From Welwitschia mirabilis (lineage: Eukaryota; Gnetophyta; Gnetopsida; Welwitschiales), in assembly GCA_051453625.1 (NCBI GenBank), contig JBOZIK010000001.1, forward strand, positions 280,575,675 to 280,639,674: a DNA stretch of 64,000 nt, read 5' to 3'. Shown here piece by piece: positions 1 to 12,952 of this stretch; position 1 is the stretch's first letter; the number at the start of each line of letters is the position of its first letter. The position numbers and the translations under genes are program-made. Under the pieces are notes generated by a model. That model saw only the letters and a list, made by a program, of their open reading frames with translations, ran no database searches and was not told the origin of the DNA.

Positions 1-178
1 TCATCACAACTTCACTTTCATTTTTGTTTTAATTTATTATAGGTTAAAGAACATTGTGTTGTCTCTATCTACTCATGCCTTGATTTATTCCTATGGAATA
101 ACAATACTAGGTACTTTTTTAGTTTTTATTGAAGTTTACATCGATTATAATGAATACACATTCATCTTATGAATAGAT
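1..178 (+). repeat. 3' end of a Ty3/gypsy LTR (Athila/Tat-like)
   Basis: This AT-rich stretch lies directly before a gypsy-type primer-binding site, so it should be the 3' end of a 5' LTR whose start is outside the window. It can be aligned by eye to 29560-29735: both share the block around 'gatactaggtact' and end near 'acattcatct'. The shared end defines one LTR family. The exact terminal CA is lost to mutation. Family assignment rests on the primer site and is inferred. Confidence 0.55.
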
Positions 179-180
179 TT

Positions 181-198
181 TGGCACTATTGCTAGGGA
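181..198 (+). other. Degenerate primer-binding site of a gypsy element
   Basis: The 18 bases tggcactattgctaggga match the TGGCGCCGTTGCCGGGGA site typical of Athila/Tat gypsy elements except at four positions. All four differences are C-to-T or G-to-A changes, as expected from deamination of methylated cytosines. The site would prime minus-strand DNA synthesis from a host tRNA. It places the element on the + strand, with its internal region to the right. Confidence 0.6.
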
Positions 199-3100
199 TA
201 ACGGCACTGTAGCTTTTTAGAAGAAGCATAACTTTTTTTCTCCTTATCATTTTTTTAGCTTAGATTTTTAATTTTTTTAAGTAGTTGGTACTAATCCTTT
301 CTATTTATACTTGAAATGGTGCTTTATCTTTTGACTATTTTCTTTCTTTCTAGTGATAGGTAATCATCCCTTTCTAATGATACTTAAGCTAATTTTTTTT
401 GAGTTTATTTAACTTTAGATCCAACCTAAAATTCATGTTCATATTGGATCTTTTATGTTGTAGGTCAATGAATTTTCTATAGGTTGTGACCTAATAGAAG
501 ACTAAAGATGAAATGATGAAACTAAAATATAACTTGCCTTTCATTATGTTTCTTTTTATTTCTTTCTTTTTTTTATTACAATCTTTATTTGAGTAGCTAG
601 TTTCAGTTTTGTATGCATTTTTTAGCTTTATTTGAGTAGCTAGTTTTACTTTTGTGTGCATTTTTTAGATTTCTTTTAGCTTTCTAAACTTTCTATTTTC
701 TTAGGTCTTTTTTGTGATAATCATTTCATACCTACTCAGCTATTTCCATTTTTTTGTCATCTATGTTTTGTGCCTTATAACATAAATTGGTTTATATAGT
801 CAAGAACATGTTGACCCTTTTTTTTCAAGCCATTTTTCAAAAATTTCTAGTGCTACCATGAAGAGTAACTGACACCATTGGCCTTTCATTAAATTTTTCA
901 CTCAAATCTTGCACAAAGATCTCTTGAACGCTTTCTAATATTTAACTTTTTCAAAAAATTTAAAAAATTATAAAAACATAATCTTAGAGTGAATTTTATT
1001 TTATCATTTTATAAAACTCTACATGGGTTGGATATGTAATCCATTTGGTAGAGTGTATAAAGTATCTTTTAAACTTTATCTATGGAAATATTGAAAATAT
1101 CTAGAGTTGAGCTAATTATGTTTACCATAAATAAACTTTAGAAGATTATATTTAATGTAGGAAAACTTTAGAAGAATACCTTCAATGTGAATGCAACCCA
1201 TACCATTTTAAATCTTGAGAACCTAAACCTTAAAAGGATATCTTTGAATCTAGAACTCAATCTAGATATGGGTCAAACTTCTTATAATCTTGAGTTTGAA
1301 AATTTTTATTTTGAATAGAAAGAGTTTGATCCCATGCCTTTCATCATTCTTTATAATTGATATTCCTTATTACCTTATCCATCTCCTTCATTCTCTTTTC
1401 CTAATCCATAAAATTAACAATAATCTTCTTCATTTACTTCATTAGAGAAATCATTAAGAAAATGTTTGAAAATCCAAATCCAAATTTTCTATGATCATGA
1501 GAAAATTCTTAAGCAACATTCCTTATTAAATCTAGAATAGACCACTCAATAACCTTCTTTAAGTTTCATAGAAGATACCTTTAAAAACTTCATAAAATCT
1601 TAGATGTAAATCAAATAAGAACTTTGGCATATTAATCAAACTCTTCCATCTTGTAAATAATTGAGTAAATTAGTTAATAATTAAACTATATTAATTCTCA
1701 AACCATAGTACACTTAACTAATACAAATAGAAATAGTTTCCTACATTCCATGAATCTAAGAATATTAAAAACCTTAAAGAATTAATGATAGTGAAATTAA
1801 TGATATCCAAGCCATATCATTCAAGAGTGAAGAATGATTCAATGAGGAAACCCATGAGAATCTTGAGGATAAAAATGCACTAGAGAGTAAATAATAATTT
1901 GAGAAAAGACTATACTTTAAACAAGAATTAACCATATCAGAGGATGAGCAATCATTAGAAAATGAGTAACTATTTGATGAAGGCTATACCTTTGTGAGTT
2001 ATACAATATATTATGAGTCAATAAGCAACATCAGTAAGAAGTATAACATTCAAAAATAACATTTTTTTTGAATTACAACCATTTTCACTTAATCAACCAT
2101 ACAAGGATGAACCCCCTAGTGATCTTAATAAGGAATATAACATTAACAAAAAGCCTATACATGATCCATCCTATAAAGAACCTTTGCCTTTTTCTTAACA
2201 ATTTCATGAGTCGACTATATTTTACTTTTATCTTTATCTTTTATGTAAGACCTATACCTCAATGAAGAGAATCCTTCTTTAGCATTAAAACCATCTACTA
2301 ATAATTATGTTAATGAGCATTCACCTTTTTGAATGGCCTTCAATGTACTTTTATCTTTATCTTAAAATAATATCTTGCATAAGTTATTAAACAAGCATAC
2401 ACAAGCTAAAGGATGGAATATTTTTTACTCGGAGCATATAAACCTTACTATTTATACTAATGTTCTTTCAAATTTTATAAATTCATGCATAAAAATATAC
2501 ATGGATTATATCTTAGTTCAAAATGCTTTACAAACTTTTAATCCATTATCTAATCTTTGCATTTATCCTCATCTTGATTCACTTTTCATGTACTACATTG
2601 GAAGATGCTTTAGTTCAAAATTTTAGTCTCATTACAGGATTATAGATTATATTTTTTCCTTTATATTATATTTTCTTTTTAGATGGTATTTAGACTGGAA
2701 AAAATTGAAAACATTAAAAGCACATTTCTTGATGATCCCTCTCACCTGAAACCACCTATGCATTACCACCTATACAATCATTACCTTAAAACTTTTCATT
2801 TATAAAATTCCAAATATTATACTCAACACAAAATAAGCCACTACTACCTTAAAACTTATCATCCACCTCTTCCAACATGGCATTACTTCATAAGGCTCAT
2901 AGACCATCCACATTACCCATCATCTTATAACTTCATAAGACTTAGATCTTTGTTATTTTATTATTTTGATTAAGATTAAATGAATTGGTGCTTCTTAAGA
3001 GAAAGTCATTTTTATCTTTGAATTATTTTGTTAAGGCTTACATTCATTTGATGTCTTTGATTTGGAATCAATGAAGGAAAAATGTGGTTATTTCTACTTT

Positions 3101-3527
3101 CATGATGTGTCTTTCTTTCAAGCATTTATGGGGATAAGATATTACTTAATTAGGATAATAAACCAATGATCCCTCGTATGTGCATAAAAAATGTATATGA
3201 GAAGTAGAATTAAAAGAAAATAATATTTATTTTCCAAAAGTACATTTGATTCTCTAAAAGTACATTTGAATTTTTTATCGTTATTATTATGTTTAATTAA
3301 CTGCATCAAGGGCTATGTATGCTCACTAGCAATGTATGTTTAATAATTCATTTGTGGTACATTCAATTGCATCAAGGCTATAAATGCTCATTAGTAATAT
3401 AACATTGATTTCTTCATGTGCAACATGTTTAACTCTGTTGGAAGAAGATTTCATAACACTGAGTTAATATGATTAAATGTTTGAAGGATGTTACTTATTA
3501 TTTAGAAGGATAAGATTGGAAATAACT
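199..3527 (+). other. Decayed internal region of the first gypsy element
   Basis: No open frame longer than about 80 codons survives here, and no protease, RT or integrase motif could be found. Between about 1200 and 2000 the + strand is A-rich with Glu/Lys/Asn/Ser-rich fragments in several frames. Those could be the low-complexity tail of a gypsy gag, but this is weak. 2068-2626 contains two short open frames with no recognisable domain, probably chance. 2690-2960 is rich in 'accacct/accatcc' runs and resembles LTR or untranslated DNA. The region ends abruptly where the long-LTR element begins at 3528. Confidence 0.35.
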
Positions 3528-6500
3528 TGTAATATCCTTCTTTTGACATTTAACCATGTAATGAACTTTATTAATAAGATGTTATTAACATCACATAGCC
3601 TTGTTAATATTGTATGATATCTAATGTTTGAATCTTAATTAAGTCAAAAACTATGACATAACACTTTCAAGACCATAATACTCATTAAATATCCATCATT
3701 TTAAACTAAGATTTTTAGGTTCATAACGTATAAGGATGAACGCTATAGTTAATTTACTTATACCTAGCAAGTGTTTTTGTATATATTTATATTATTCTTA
3801 TTAATGCATTATGCCAAGTCTAGCTTGCATATAGATAGTTTCTTAGTTACTTCTCTCTTTTTTTTTTTTTAATTTAAACAAGGGAATAGGAATGTATGTA
3901 ATAGTGTAGATTTTCATGGCTAGGGAAACTATAAAGAGCAAATAGCTTTCTAGCATTAATTCAACATAAGAAAAATGTTAAATATTATCACCCATTACTA
4001 TATGGCATCATGGTAAATAGAAGTCTTATTAAATAACCATTTTAATAGTTTGTTTATCTTAAAGGGATTTAATAAATTAAAGTAAAATTTAATTGTGTGT
4101 AACTATAAGGCTTTATATTAAAATTATCATAAACTAAACTTGAACTAGGGACTTGTGTCATTTTAGAGTTTTCTATTAACTGTCCTAACCATCATGATAA
4201 ATAGATCAGTGTACTGAGTTCATATCCTCAAAAAAAAACTTCATATCAGGTGAGAAGGCCTACCTTAAATCATGGTCTAATTTGTTCTCTTTTCATGTGA
4301 ATTGGTTTTTGATTTAATAATAGCTTAATGATATAAGATAGTAATTAAAACACTAAATTTGGTAATGGGAAAGGAAGATATTAAGGCACAAAAAAGAGGT
4401 AGTGATTTGAGGAAAAGAAAAGTATGAGGATGAAAAGATGGAAAATGGAGAAATATACATGATTCATAAGGTTAAATTTGGATCTTTATTCCTTGATTAC
4501 TAATTAATTAAGAAAATTTTTGTATCCTTATAAATCACATTCATTTCTATAACTCATTGCAATCATAAAGAACATAGGTTTGAGAAGCATATAAATCATG
4601 TAAATGAGTGAGAAAGAGAGAGTGCATAACTTGCAACTAATGAAGAAGAGAAATGCATCGCACTTAGAAATTTAGTATTGGATAATTTGGTTTTTCACTA
4701 TATAGGAGGGAGCAACTACTATTAATAGAAATGAAATCTAGTGCATGAAAAGGGGTGAAACAATTGGAACTATTAGTTGATGCATGTAGAGAACATAGAG
4801 AAGAAGTGGATAATAAAATGCATAGAGTATGCTAACAGATGGTGAAGTGGCTGGCTAAAGGAGAAAATAAGATGAAAGATGTCAAAATTCTAGAAAAGAT
4901 ATGATTTACATTATTTTACAATGTTCATGTAGGTGGAAAGAGAGATTGATGTGTGAGGAAAAACAAGGTGGTTAAAAACAATATCCTCTTTTTATTTAAT
5001 GGTTTTAACCACTTGAGACTTATGAAACTAAACTAATGCTAAGGTGATAATTTAAGACATGAAAATCATATTAGAGAAGACCCATAAAAAAAGAGAAGAT
5101 AAGGTAATACATCTTCCTAGATTCTATTGAATGGACTTGTTTAACTTTTTTAGGCATATAGTGTTTTTCTTACATTCAAATAAGCCCAGATACTTTTTAC
5201 AACATGTGTAAAAAAAACACAAAGAAAAATATTTATCCTCTTCTTTGAACTAAAACAAAATATTTGAAGTAATAAAATATGGCTTATGTGGATTTGAACT
5301 TGTGACCTTCCACTTAATAATTACTCCTCTTAATCATTAATCTTACATTAATACTTGAGAACTTTCTTAAAATATATACATCTTGTATGTTCTTATGGCT
5401 TATCACAGAAGAATATTTAACTATTTATACATACGTATACCTTTCTAAGAAAATATAATATTGTTATTAATATATATAACATTAATTTCATAGCTAAGTA
5501 AAAGTGTACCAAGCACATCATTTTACATCATTTAATAATATATTTAACCTATAGTTTCTCAAATAACTTTAATAAGGAGAAGAAGATAACTAAACATTCC
5601 TCATTTCCTTAATAAAAGGTATTTAATTACATTACTTATAAATTTGTAAATAATATTTATTATTAAATAAACTAAAGTCTCAAAAACAACATCATATCAA
5701 TAAATATTATAAATAACTAGGACATCCAAGGTCCTTCAATTTTAATTGCCATAATATATCCATGCATCAAATAAAGAAAAGGATGTAAACAAAACCCAAG
5801 TCTTATTGCAATCACTAGCTTTTTCTAACATCTTCTTTTGAGGTGGGTCTTGCACATGCAAGTATGATGTAAGAAATGTAACCATCATAATTTTTATTAT
5901 TGTTAATGGTAAGGAATAGGTTAGAATAGGGTGCCTGAGATACAAGATAAGGAAAAACTAAAATACCCAATACATGTCCAAGACCTTGATTTCATATTAT
6001 CTTCTTTTCTATTATTTCACAAAAAATTTAAATAATTTATTTGCATACAACTAGAAGGGATAAATTGCTAATATTTATTTACATTTTCCCTTTCCTTTAG
6101 AGAAGTTCAATCTTATGGCCTCAAGACTTACATTAGATAGTATCACTTCCTAAAGACTAAACAACTAGTTATCCTAGCTAGTTTTATTTAACAATCTTGT
6201 ATCAAGATTAGTGATTGATATGAGTCATTTATAGATAATTCACAATAAGCTATTGATAAGGCTAATTTAGATTAGAGTTAACAAGAGATGTAAAGATTTC
6301 AGAAATTATACAAGATCCTAAGAAACAATGACACAAGGATATATCATAAGCACAAGACTTATAGAATTCAAAATGATTTTCATAATGTACTAATGAAAGC
6401 ATCATGATTATATGATTATTGCTAGTAAAACATCTCTAAACATGCATGATAACATAAGAAACATCAAAAATCATGAAAGTATTACAAGATAAGTTAGGAC

Positions 6501-6707
6501 CAAAATATAAGAGAAGGTTGGAACCATAATTATTCTAAGCTAAATCCTCAAGTATTACTAGTCATATCCAAGATCTAGCATGTTCACAATTACAAGATAT
6601 GTATCTATAACTCTAATAGATAAGGGACTTAAGTATTTATAACAAAAAACTAATAATAAGGCATAAGTTTTTATAGGTAGTTTAGATTCTCATAACCCAT
6701 ACTTTCC

Positions 6708-6874
6708 TACTAGGAAACAAGAGTGACAAGAATCGAGAGCACAAGATTTCCAAAACATAATTTTTTTCCTCCTCTTGGTTATCTCAACAAAGAGCTTATT
6801 TATATAGATAAGAATAGCACTAGAATTTTCATGAATCCCTAAGCATGGAACCATGATGTATACAAGTCTTAGCA
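6708..6874 (-). repeat. 3' LTR of copia element 1
   Basis: This 167-bp LTR aligns along its full length with 12785-12952, at about 80% identity by eye. On the - strand it starts TGCTAAGACTTG and ends in a decayed ...CTAGTA. The purine-rich TAAGGGGGAAT (6875-6885) directly upstream on the - strand is the polypurine tract. Both LTRs read in a chance open frame with a similar translation, which is how the pair was first noticed. That frame is not a gene. Confidence 0.85.
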
Positions 6875-6885
6875 ATTCCCCCTTA

Positions 6886-7366
6886 ATATGAAAATATGCT
6901 TTCTTCCAATGGAAAACCATGCCCAGGGAAAAACCTTGGGAATGTGGCCTATAATAAAACCTCTAAAAATGAGTTATTGTATGAGGAAACTACTTCATAA
7001 ATTAAGTAGTTAATTTACTACTATACATTTTATAGCACATAAGCTTATTATGTGCATTACATCTCTCATAATGCTAGGTTAAAACATGAACTACACATTT
7101 CATAATATTATATCATATTTGTACTACACATTTCATAGTTCTAAGATTAGGTGTGACTTCAATCAGAGACTCATAAGTCAAATAAAATACATAATGTACA
7201 AGAAATCAATGGGTTTGACTCAACTCATTTTGAATCTAATATTGGATTGAAAATACCAGAACTTCTCTTAACCAGGTATCTTATTTCAGTATCAGTTATT
7301 GGTTTTATAGTTCGATGATGTATTGGTGTAATAAATTCATGTAGTATCAGTCCCTTAATTTTATGG
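6886..7366 (-). other. 3' untranslated part of copia element 1, up to the RT deletion junction
   Basis: On the - strand this is the stretch between the end of pol and the polypurine tract. It aligns with 53125-53575 of element 2, including the blocks 'cctataataaaacctct' and the 'accaggtatctt' region. At about 7366 the alignment to element 2 jumps from position ~53575 to ~54848. The intervening RT and RNase H sequence is missing in this copy. Confidence 0.6.
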
Positions 7367-8560
7367 ACCAACTCCTAGGTATCATTTTCTATAAGAGCAT
7401 AGTACTTCTTTCATGTCTTAAATCCACTAATTATGTAGAATGATGTCTTTCAAAGAAGTTAGTTTACCCTAAAAAGTTAAATAAAGCTCATCAACATCAT
7501 CATCATGAATTGTATGCAAGTTCTGTTTAGTTTTAGTTTTTACTCTTTTGATTATTGCAAAAATCTTAAAGAGTAGACTGTATCCAAGTACTTCGATGTT
7601 ACCTATGGATAGTCTCAGCTACTTTGGTTAGAGAACTTAATGAATTATTACTAAAACCATGATTAAGTATGCTCAGAGCACTAAATTACTCAATTTGCAT
7701 AGGTTGCAAAGAAGATATACCAATAGAAGAAACTAGAGTAGGACTAGTTACTACATTATGTCCCTCAACTATAGGATATTAAGCATCCAAGAGGGTTATG
7801 ATATTAGAGGAAGAATGAAGTTTTAAAAGATCAAGCTAAGAATTATTATTTGAAGTCTTCAAAAATATGAAATCATGAGAAATAATGATATTATGATGCT
7901 CTAGAAAATAAACTCAATAAACCATTTTAGTTTGTTGGATATCTTATAAAGATGTTGATACAAGCATGTGCTTCAAATTTGTCATGATGTTCACATGGAA
8001 TATGGACATAGAATTTGCAACCAAGTAAATGAAAGTGGTGTAACTCCAATTTGTACTCATATTATGTCTTAAATAGAGACTACTTTTTCAATATATTGAC
8101 TAATGTAATTATTAAGATGAACAGAGGTATTCACTGCTTTACTTGAAGATATATCTTACAGTTAGTAAAATATGTTATGAAAGCCATGTCCATGATTGTA
8201 TGATTAAATTGCTTAATAATGTTATGCTATTAAGGTATCCCAAGATAGATCTTCAAATGATGAATTCCTTCAAAAGTAAGAAATTTCTTAGACTCAGTAG
8301 ATGTATATTTATGATCATTATTTGAGTGGAACTTCTTAATCCAATAATTAGCTTGCTTTTCCACTTTGATTTTGAACTTCTTAAAAATGTTCAAGGCCTG
8401 AGATTTGAAGTCAATGGAATATACTTAAGTCATTTGAGAATAGTCATCAATAAAAGATATAAAATAATGAAAGTTGTGGAGAGTAAAAACTAACATAGAT
8501 CCATATAGATCATTATGAACAAGTAAAATATTTCGATTGGCATATCACTTATTTGGTGAA
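7367..8560 (-). pseudogene. Copia RT start and integrase remnant (element 1)
   Basis: Near 7367-7400 the - strand keeps the beginning of a copia RT. Between about 8230 and 8470 it keeps the integrase core in one frame: FIDDYSQMT with the first catalytic Asp, then about 55 codons of the FKSQALNIFKKFK segment. In the motif usually written LRSDNGGEYTS the copy reads HSNNDHKYTS, so the second catalytic Asp is Asn, a GAT-to-AAT transition. Integrase would insert the element's cDNA into host DNA. Several stops and frame changes surround the core, and the copy is non-functional. Upstream on the - strand it joins the protease. Confidence 0.75.
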
Positions 8561-8799
8561 AACTATTTTCTAGGTGTTTTTTACATCATACATGCTTCAT
8601 ACTGAGGAAAATCCCATGAAATGGATGGAAGAAGCTAGTAGCCATTCATGCATCACATTCATCATGTAAGGAGTAGGATTTCTTAATTGAGCATGCCACA
8701 ATAAAGAGGGAGAGATCTTGTCTTGAAAAACTATGAAAGCAATCTCTCACATTTTGATACAATCTTGAAGATAAATAATATTTTCTTCATAATCATTTG

Positions 8800-9110
8800 T
8801 TAATTAGAATCAAAAATATCTACTAATTTCTTTATCATAGAAATTAAGTGATCTTCTTTCACTAGAGCGAAAAGCAATAGAAGATGCAACATTAAAGAAT
8901 GCACATACAAAACATTACAAAGTATTTGTGGAGAGAGCAATGTCAAGTTAAGAATAACCAAACCATAGCCTTCCACTGGAACTAGATTTTTGTCTACCAA
9001 ATAAACTTAACTTAGTGCTTTAATAAAGTCATCAAAATAATCACACTAATAATTCATATGACGAGAAGCACCTGTATCAATAATCTAAGTCTCCCCATAA
9101 CGTATGTTCT
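8800..9110 (-). pseudogene. Copia aspartic protease remnant (element 1)
   Basis: The - strand at 9055-9090 reads a stop followed by IIDTGASRHM. This is the active-site motif of copia proteases (usually W-I/L-D-S/T-G-A), and the stop replaces the tryptophan (TGG to TAG). After a frame change, 8800-9000 carries a 66-codon open stretch with VPVEGYGLVILNLTLLSPQ and CNVLYVHSL. This matches the usual C-terminal part of the domain before integrase ('DVLYVP..NLLS'). The enzyme would cleave the Gag-Pol polyprotein inside the virus-like particle. The copy is inactive. Confidence 0.8.
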
Positions 9111-10126
9111 TACTCATACCCATAAAGTTGGAATTGTTAAAAGCTATCTTTGACTCAATATTTTTATCATCAAGGGATTCAGATTCTTTAGTAATTGCAT
9201 TAACATTAAGTATAGATTTAATCTTGTCCTAAGGTATCTAATGAAACTCTATTCTATAATTTTACCTTTTGTATCATGTGCATTGATACCTATGTCTTTT
9301 TGGAGTAATAGTATGTTAAACTTACTTTTTGTTTAATTATGTTTAATTAGGCTTCTCATTTTGTTATTTCTATAAAGCCTTATCCTTTTCATGATGAGAT
9401 GCCTTTGGTAGATGAGAGTTATTGGAAGACTACTTATGTTTAGAAGGGGAACCATGAGAATCAAAAACTTTAAATGCTACATCAGAGGACAGGGAGTCTA
9501 TGAAGTTAAATTATGCTTCTATGATAATACGATCCTTATTAAGCATGTTAAAGATCATACTAGATAGCTACTTACTTCCATGAAGATATAGAATGTAGCT
9601 ACAAAGATATGAATCCTTTAAATAGCAACAAATCAAGTTGATGTCATAAATATGAAGTTTATTTATTGGGTTTATCTTATCCACCTTTGCTTTAATATCC
9701 ATCATTTGAGCTAAGGCTAACACATTTTTCCTCTTTCATAATAAAGGTTATTAATTCTTGTGATGAGATTAATTAATTCTAAATCATTCTTTGCATAAAA
9801 TGTATCATCCAAAGCACAAAACTTGCTTCAATCAACTAACTTTTTATGTGAAGTAACCACTAATTTTCACATTATCTTAGTGAGCTTGTGATTAATGGAT
9901 AGCCATGAATCTTTGTCATTTGAATTATAAATAGGAACATGTGCTTTTTAAAAAAAATCTTTACCAAATCCATAAATACGCATTGTTGACATAAAGTCCT
10001 CAATTCAATCATTCCAACTTTGATCATCATGTAAGATTATCCTAAGATTCATCATTATTCTGATAGTCAATATGGGTAAAAATCTATTTAACAAAATCTA
10101 AATCTACCTTCTGATGAAGTAGCCAT
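9111..10126 (-). pseudogene. Copia gag remnant (element 1)
   Basis: This is the place of gag: between the leader and the protease on the - strand. A plausible start is the ATG at 10126 (MATSSEG), matched in position by the ATG at 57575 in element 2. The frame is closed by many stops and frameshifts, and no intact UBN2-type core can be read. Near 9370-9450 the - strand is rich in Ser, His and Lys, as in the segment around the nucleocapsid zinc knuckle, but no complete CCHC motif remains. The assignment rests on position and homology to element 2. Confidence 0.55.
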
Positions 10127-12770
10127 GATGAATGCTAAGAAGAGAAGTTTGACAAGTCATAGGTAAAGTTGAATTTTAGAGAAATCTTGATCACATCCAC
10201 TATTAAAAAAATGATCTTTCTCTCATTTACAAGTTCAAGTAATTTATCCAGGTTATAATCCAATAAAGAAAAATAGAATCATGATAGAGAGTATAATCAC
10301 AACAAAAGAGAATTAATCCTAAAAATCTAAGTGATCTATCCACACCACAATGTGTAACAACTAATACAAACCCCCTTAAATAGTGAAAAACCTACATACA
10401 TAATAACAAATAATGTATTTTGTTAAAAATTTCTTAATGCGAGCTATGTAAATTTTAATGCAAAAAGGCCTAATTTGATTATTAGATGATGAAAATGTAG
10501 ATTTATCAATTTTAGAGCCTACTAGTAAATCTGGTAGTGATCATGTCCTTTTCAAGGGTAATACCCTTGTCTCCTTAGAAAGTAAAAGAACAAAAATTTA
10601 AATACCCTCAGTAGGACATCTAAGTCATCAGTCAGTTTTGATTATCTTAGCTATATACTCCCCAAATGGAGAGTACCATACAATGTTGGCTATCTACTTA
10701 TACCTTAGACTTAGTAAACTTTAAAATTAATTACACCTATGAATCCATATTGACTTGGTAATGAAATCCATGTAGACCCTACCATTGTGCTTTCGGCCTT
10801 CATCCAATATACCCTTAATTACTAAGCCATATGTGGAATTCTGGACCTCAAGGTTCTTGGGATGTTTCCATTTAAGAGAGACACAACTCTCCATATAATC
10901 CAAACTACATAGTTAAGCTAGTACAAGACTAGACAATAAGCTTAAAAGACAACATAGCTAAACACAAATCTTTGTCTACGTAAGGCTCCCTATGTCCACC
11001 ATCAATTAAGACTTATTAATAATGGAAAACATAATGTATTTAGGAGTGAAGGTAATTTCTAGTTTTAAACCTTAATCATAAAAAATTAAATTTTAAATAT
11101 AAGGAAAGGAAAGAAAAACACTAAAAAACACAAATAAGGACAAGGACTATCTTGGTATAATTAAGCTAAGTGGATCTTGCTCAACATCCTAGACTTAACT
11201 TAATTTATCTAAATCACAAAAAAAGACTAAGCAAGAGAAAAACAATCAAGTCAAGTGGATCTTGCTCCACATCCCAAGCTTAACTTAATAAGAAAAAAAA
11301 GATTAATGACTTACAAGTAGTAAAAAAAGGCCAAAAATCTTTGAAAAGAATTAAAAATGCTTAAAAGAACAAGTTTAGAGCTTAGAAATTTGAAAAATGC
11401 ACAAAAAACATTAAAAAACTTGAAAATGACTCAAAATAGCTAAAAAGTTAAAAACTACCTACGTGCGCAAAACAGGGCTAATGATTAAGCAATGGTCCAG
11501 CTAATGCATGTGTATAAAAATAAGGAATGGCTGAGCAATAGCTGAGAAATCTTACATGTACACACAAAATAGAAAGAACCAACAAAAAATTTAAAAAACT
11601 AGTGTTAACACTATCTAAATTAAACCTTAAACCTCCACCTTAATAAAAGAAACTTTTAACCATTACACCAATATTATGTTGGTGATAATAACTCTAAAAG
11701 AAATATAATTAAAGTTTCTTAATGGTCAATGATAATCATGTGATACAACTAGGCTAGTAGGCAAAGTGCTAAATGAAATTGACAATAAGAGTAGAAAATA
11801 GAGATTTAGGGAGTTACATAGTGTAGTAGAACTAGCAGAGAAATGTTACAAAGAGTAGCTAGGCATGGAGGAATGCAAGTCAGACACATGACAGAGGTAA
11901 AACTTCTCAAGACCAAGAAGTGTATAGATATACAAGAAGATGCTAAAAAATAAGATGTCATAATCCAATGAGATTTTCTAAGCTTTATCAATGGCTCTGC
12001 AAGAAAAGATGCCTTCATTAAGCATAAGACTACAGCCATAAATAGGTAGAGAATAGTGTGACAAAGAATAGAGTAACACAGAGGAAATAGAGGCATACAG
12101 ATGTAAGAAAACATCAAAAATAGTAGGAAAACACCAGAAGTAGGAATAGGTAGTGAAGATGTAGGCAATAAAGGCAGAGATCATCAGTGATAGCTACACA
12201 GGAAACAGAGGTAGAGATCATTAACGGTTGCACAAGTGTGAAAGGCACAAGATACAAGCACAATTAAAAAGTAGATCTAGAGATATAAGCAATGAACAGT
12301 GGCTAGACTAGTGCATAGATGAGATGCTAGAGAAAAATATCAAACTATTTAAAGATAGTTGGTTGAGCAACAATAAAGATGCTTGCTTGGGCACAATGAT
12401 AACTAGGTTGCAAATCAATGGTGAAGTTTCAGGGAACATAACCAAAAGACTCTTTAACTTATCTTGATTGTGAAAGGGGGAACTAATGGTGGGGTTGACC
12501 TTTCAACCCATGCATAAACTCATGTAGAATTTGAAAAGAAATGTAAAAAAAACTAAGGCAAATAATCCTAATAAAATAAGTATATATGCAAAGCCAAATC
12601 TAGTATAAATGTACACTTGCAAAAACATAGATCTAGAAAAAATGCACACTTTTAAAGCCATGCAATAGTTAACAAGAACTTAAAAAATAAAATGATGAAG
12701 ACCATAAGAAGCTAAAAGGAGCTCAACAAAGGTTAAAAACTCCAAGAGGCTTAGAAACCCTAGCCTCAAA
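10127..12770 (-). other. Long 5' leader of copia element 1
   Basis: These 2.6 kb between the primer-binding site and gag have no coding motif. They align in patches with 57576-60375 of element 2, for example 'gatcatgtcctttcaagg' near 10535 against 58070, and 'gaaaccctagcc' beside the primer site. The open frames on the - strand at 11806-12184 have no recognisable domain and no counterpart in element 2, so they are not called. Long leaders are known in some plant retrotransposons. Confidence 0.55.
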
Positions 12771-12782
12771 GCTCTAATACCA
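12771..12782 (-). other. Primer-binding site of copia element 1 (tRNA-iMet)
   Basis: The - strand reads TGGTATTAGAGC, one G/A-type transition away from the standard initiator-methionine site TGGTATCAGAGC. It sits two bases inside the 5' LTR and fixes the element's orientation and LTR end. Confidence 0.9.
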
Positions 12783-12784
12783 CT

Positions 12785-12952
12785 TTCTAGGAAATAAGAG
12801 TGCCAAAAATTGAGAGCATAAGATTTTCAAAACATAAATTTTATTTCTTCTCTTTCTTATTTCAACAAAGAGCTTTCTTATATATATAAGCACATCACTA
12901 GGGTTTTCATGAATCCTTAGGCATGGGACCACCATGTGTATAAGTCTTAGCA
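12785..12952 (-). repeat. 5' LTR of copia element 1
   Basis: This 168-bp partner of the LTR at 6708-6874 begins on the - strand with TGCTAAGACTTA, next to the flank 'tttca'. The strong divergence from its partner shows that the insertion is old. Confidence 0.85.

Larger units (their letters stand above)
6708..12952 (-). mobile_element. Ty1/copia LTR retrotransposon, element 1 (dead, RT deleted)
   Basis: This is an element of about 6.2 kb with two LTRs (6708-6874 and 12785-12952), a primer-binding site, a polypurine tract and remnants of gag, protease and integrase on the - strand. It sits inside copy A of the long LTR. The flanks tttcc (6703-6707) and tttca (12953-12957) look like a 5-bp target duplication with one change. 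Copy B shows the corresponding empty site near 27140-27165. The element is closely related to element 2 (52895-60590). Relative to that element it has lost about 1.27 kb of reverse transcriptase/RNase H at a junction near 7366, so it could not have moved by itself after the deletion. Confidence 0.85.

Noticed and set aside
11806-12184. Two overlapping - strand open frames, hydrophobic and Leu/Ser-rich
   Set aside because: They lie in the copia leader, overlap in different frames, and have no counterpart in element 2.
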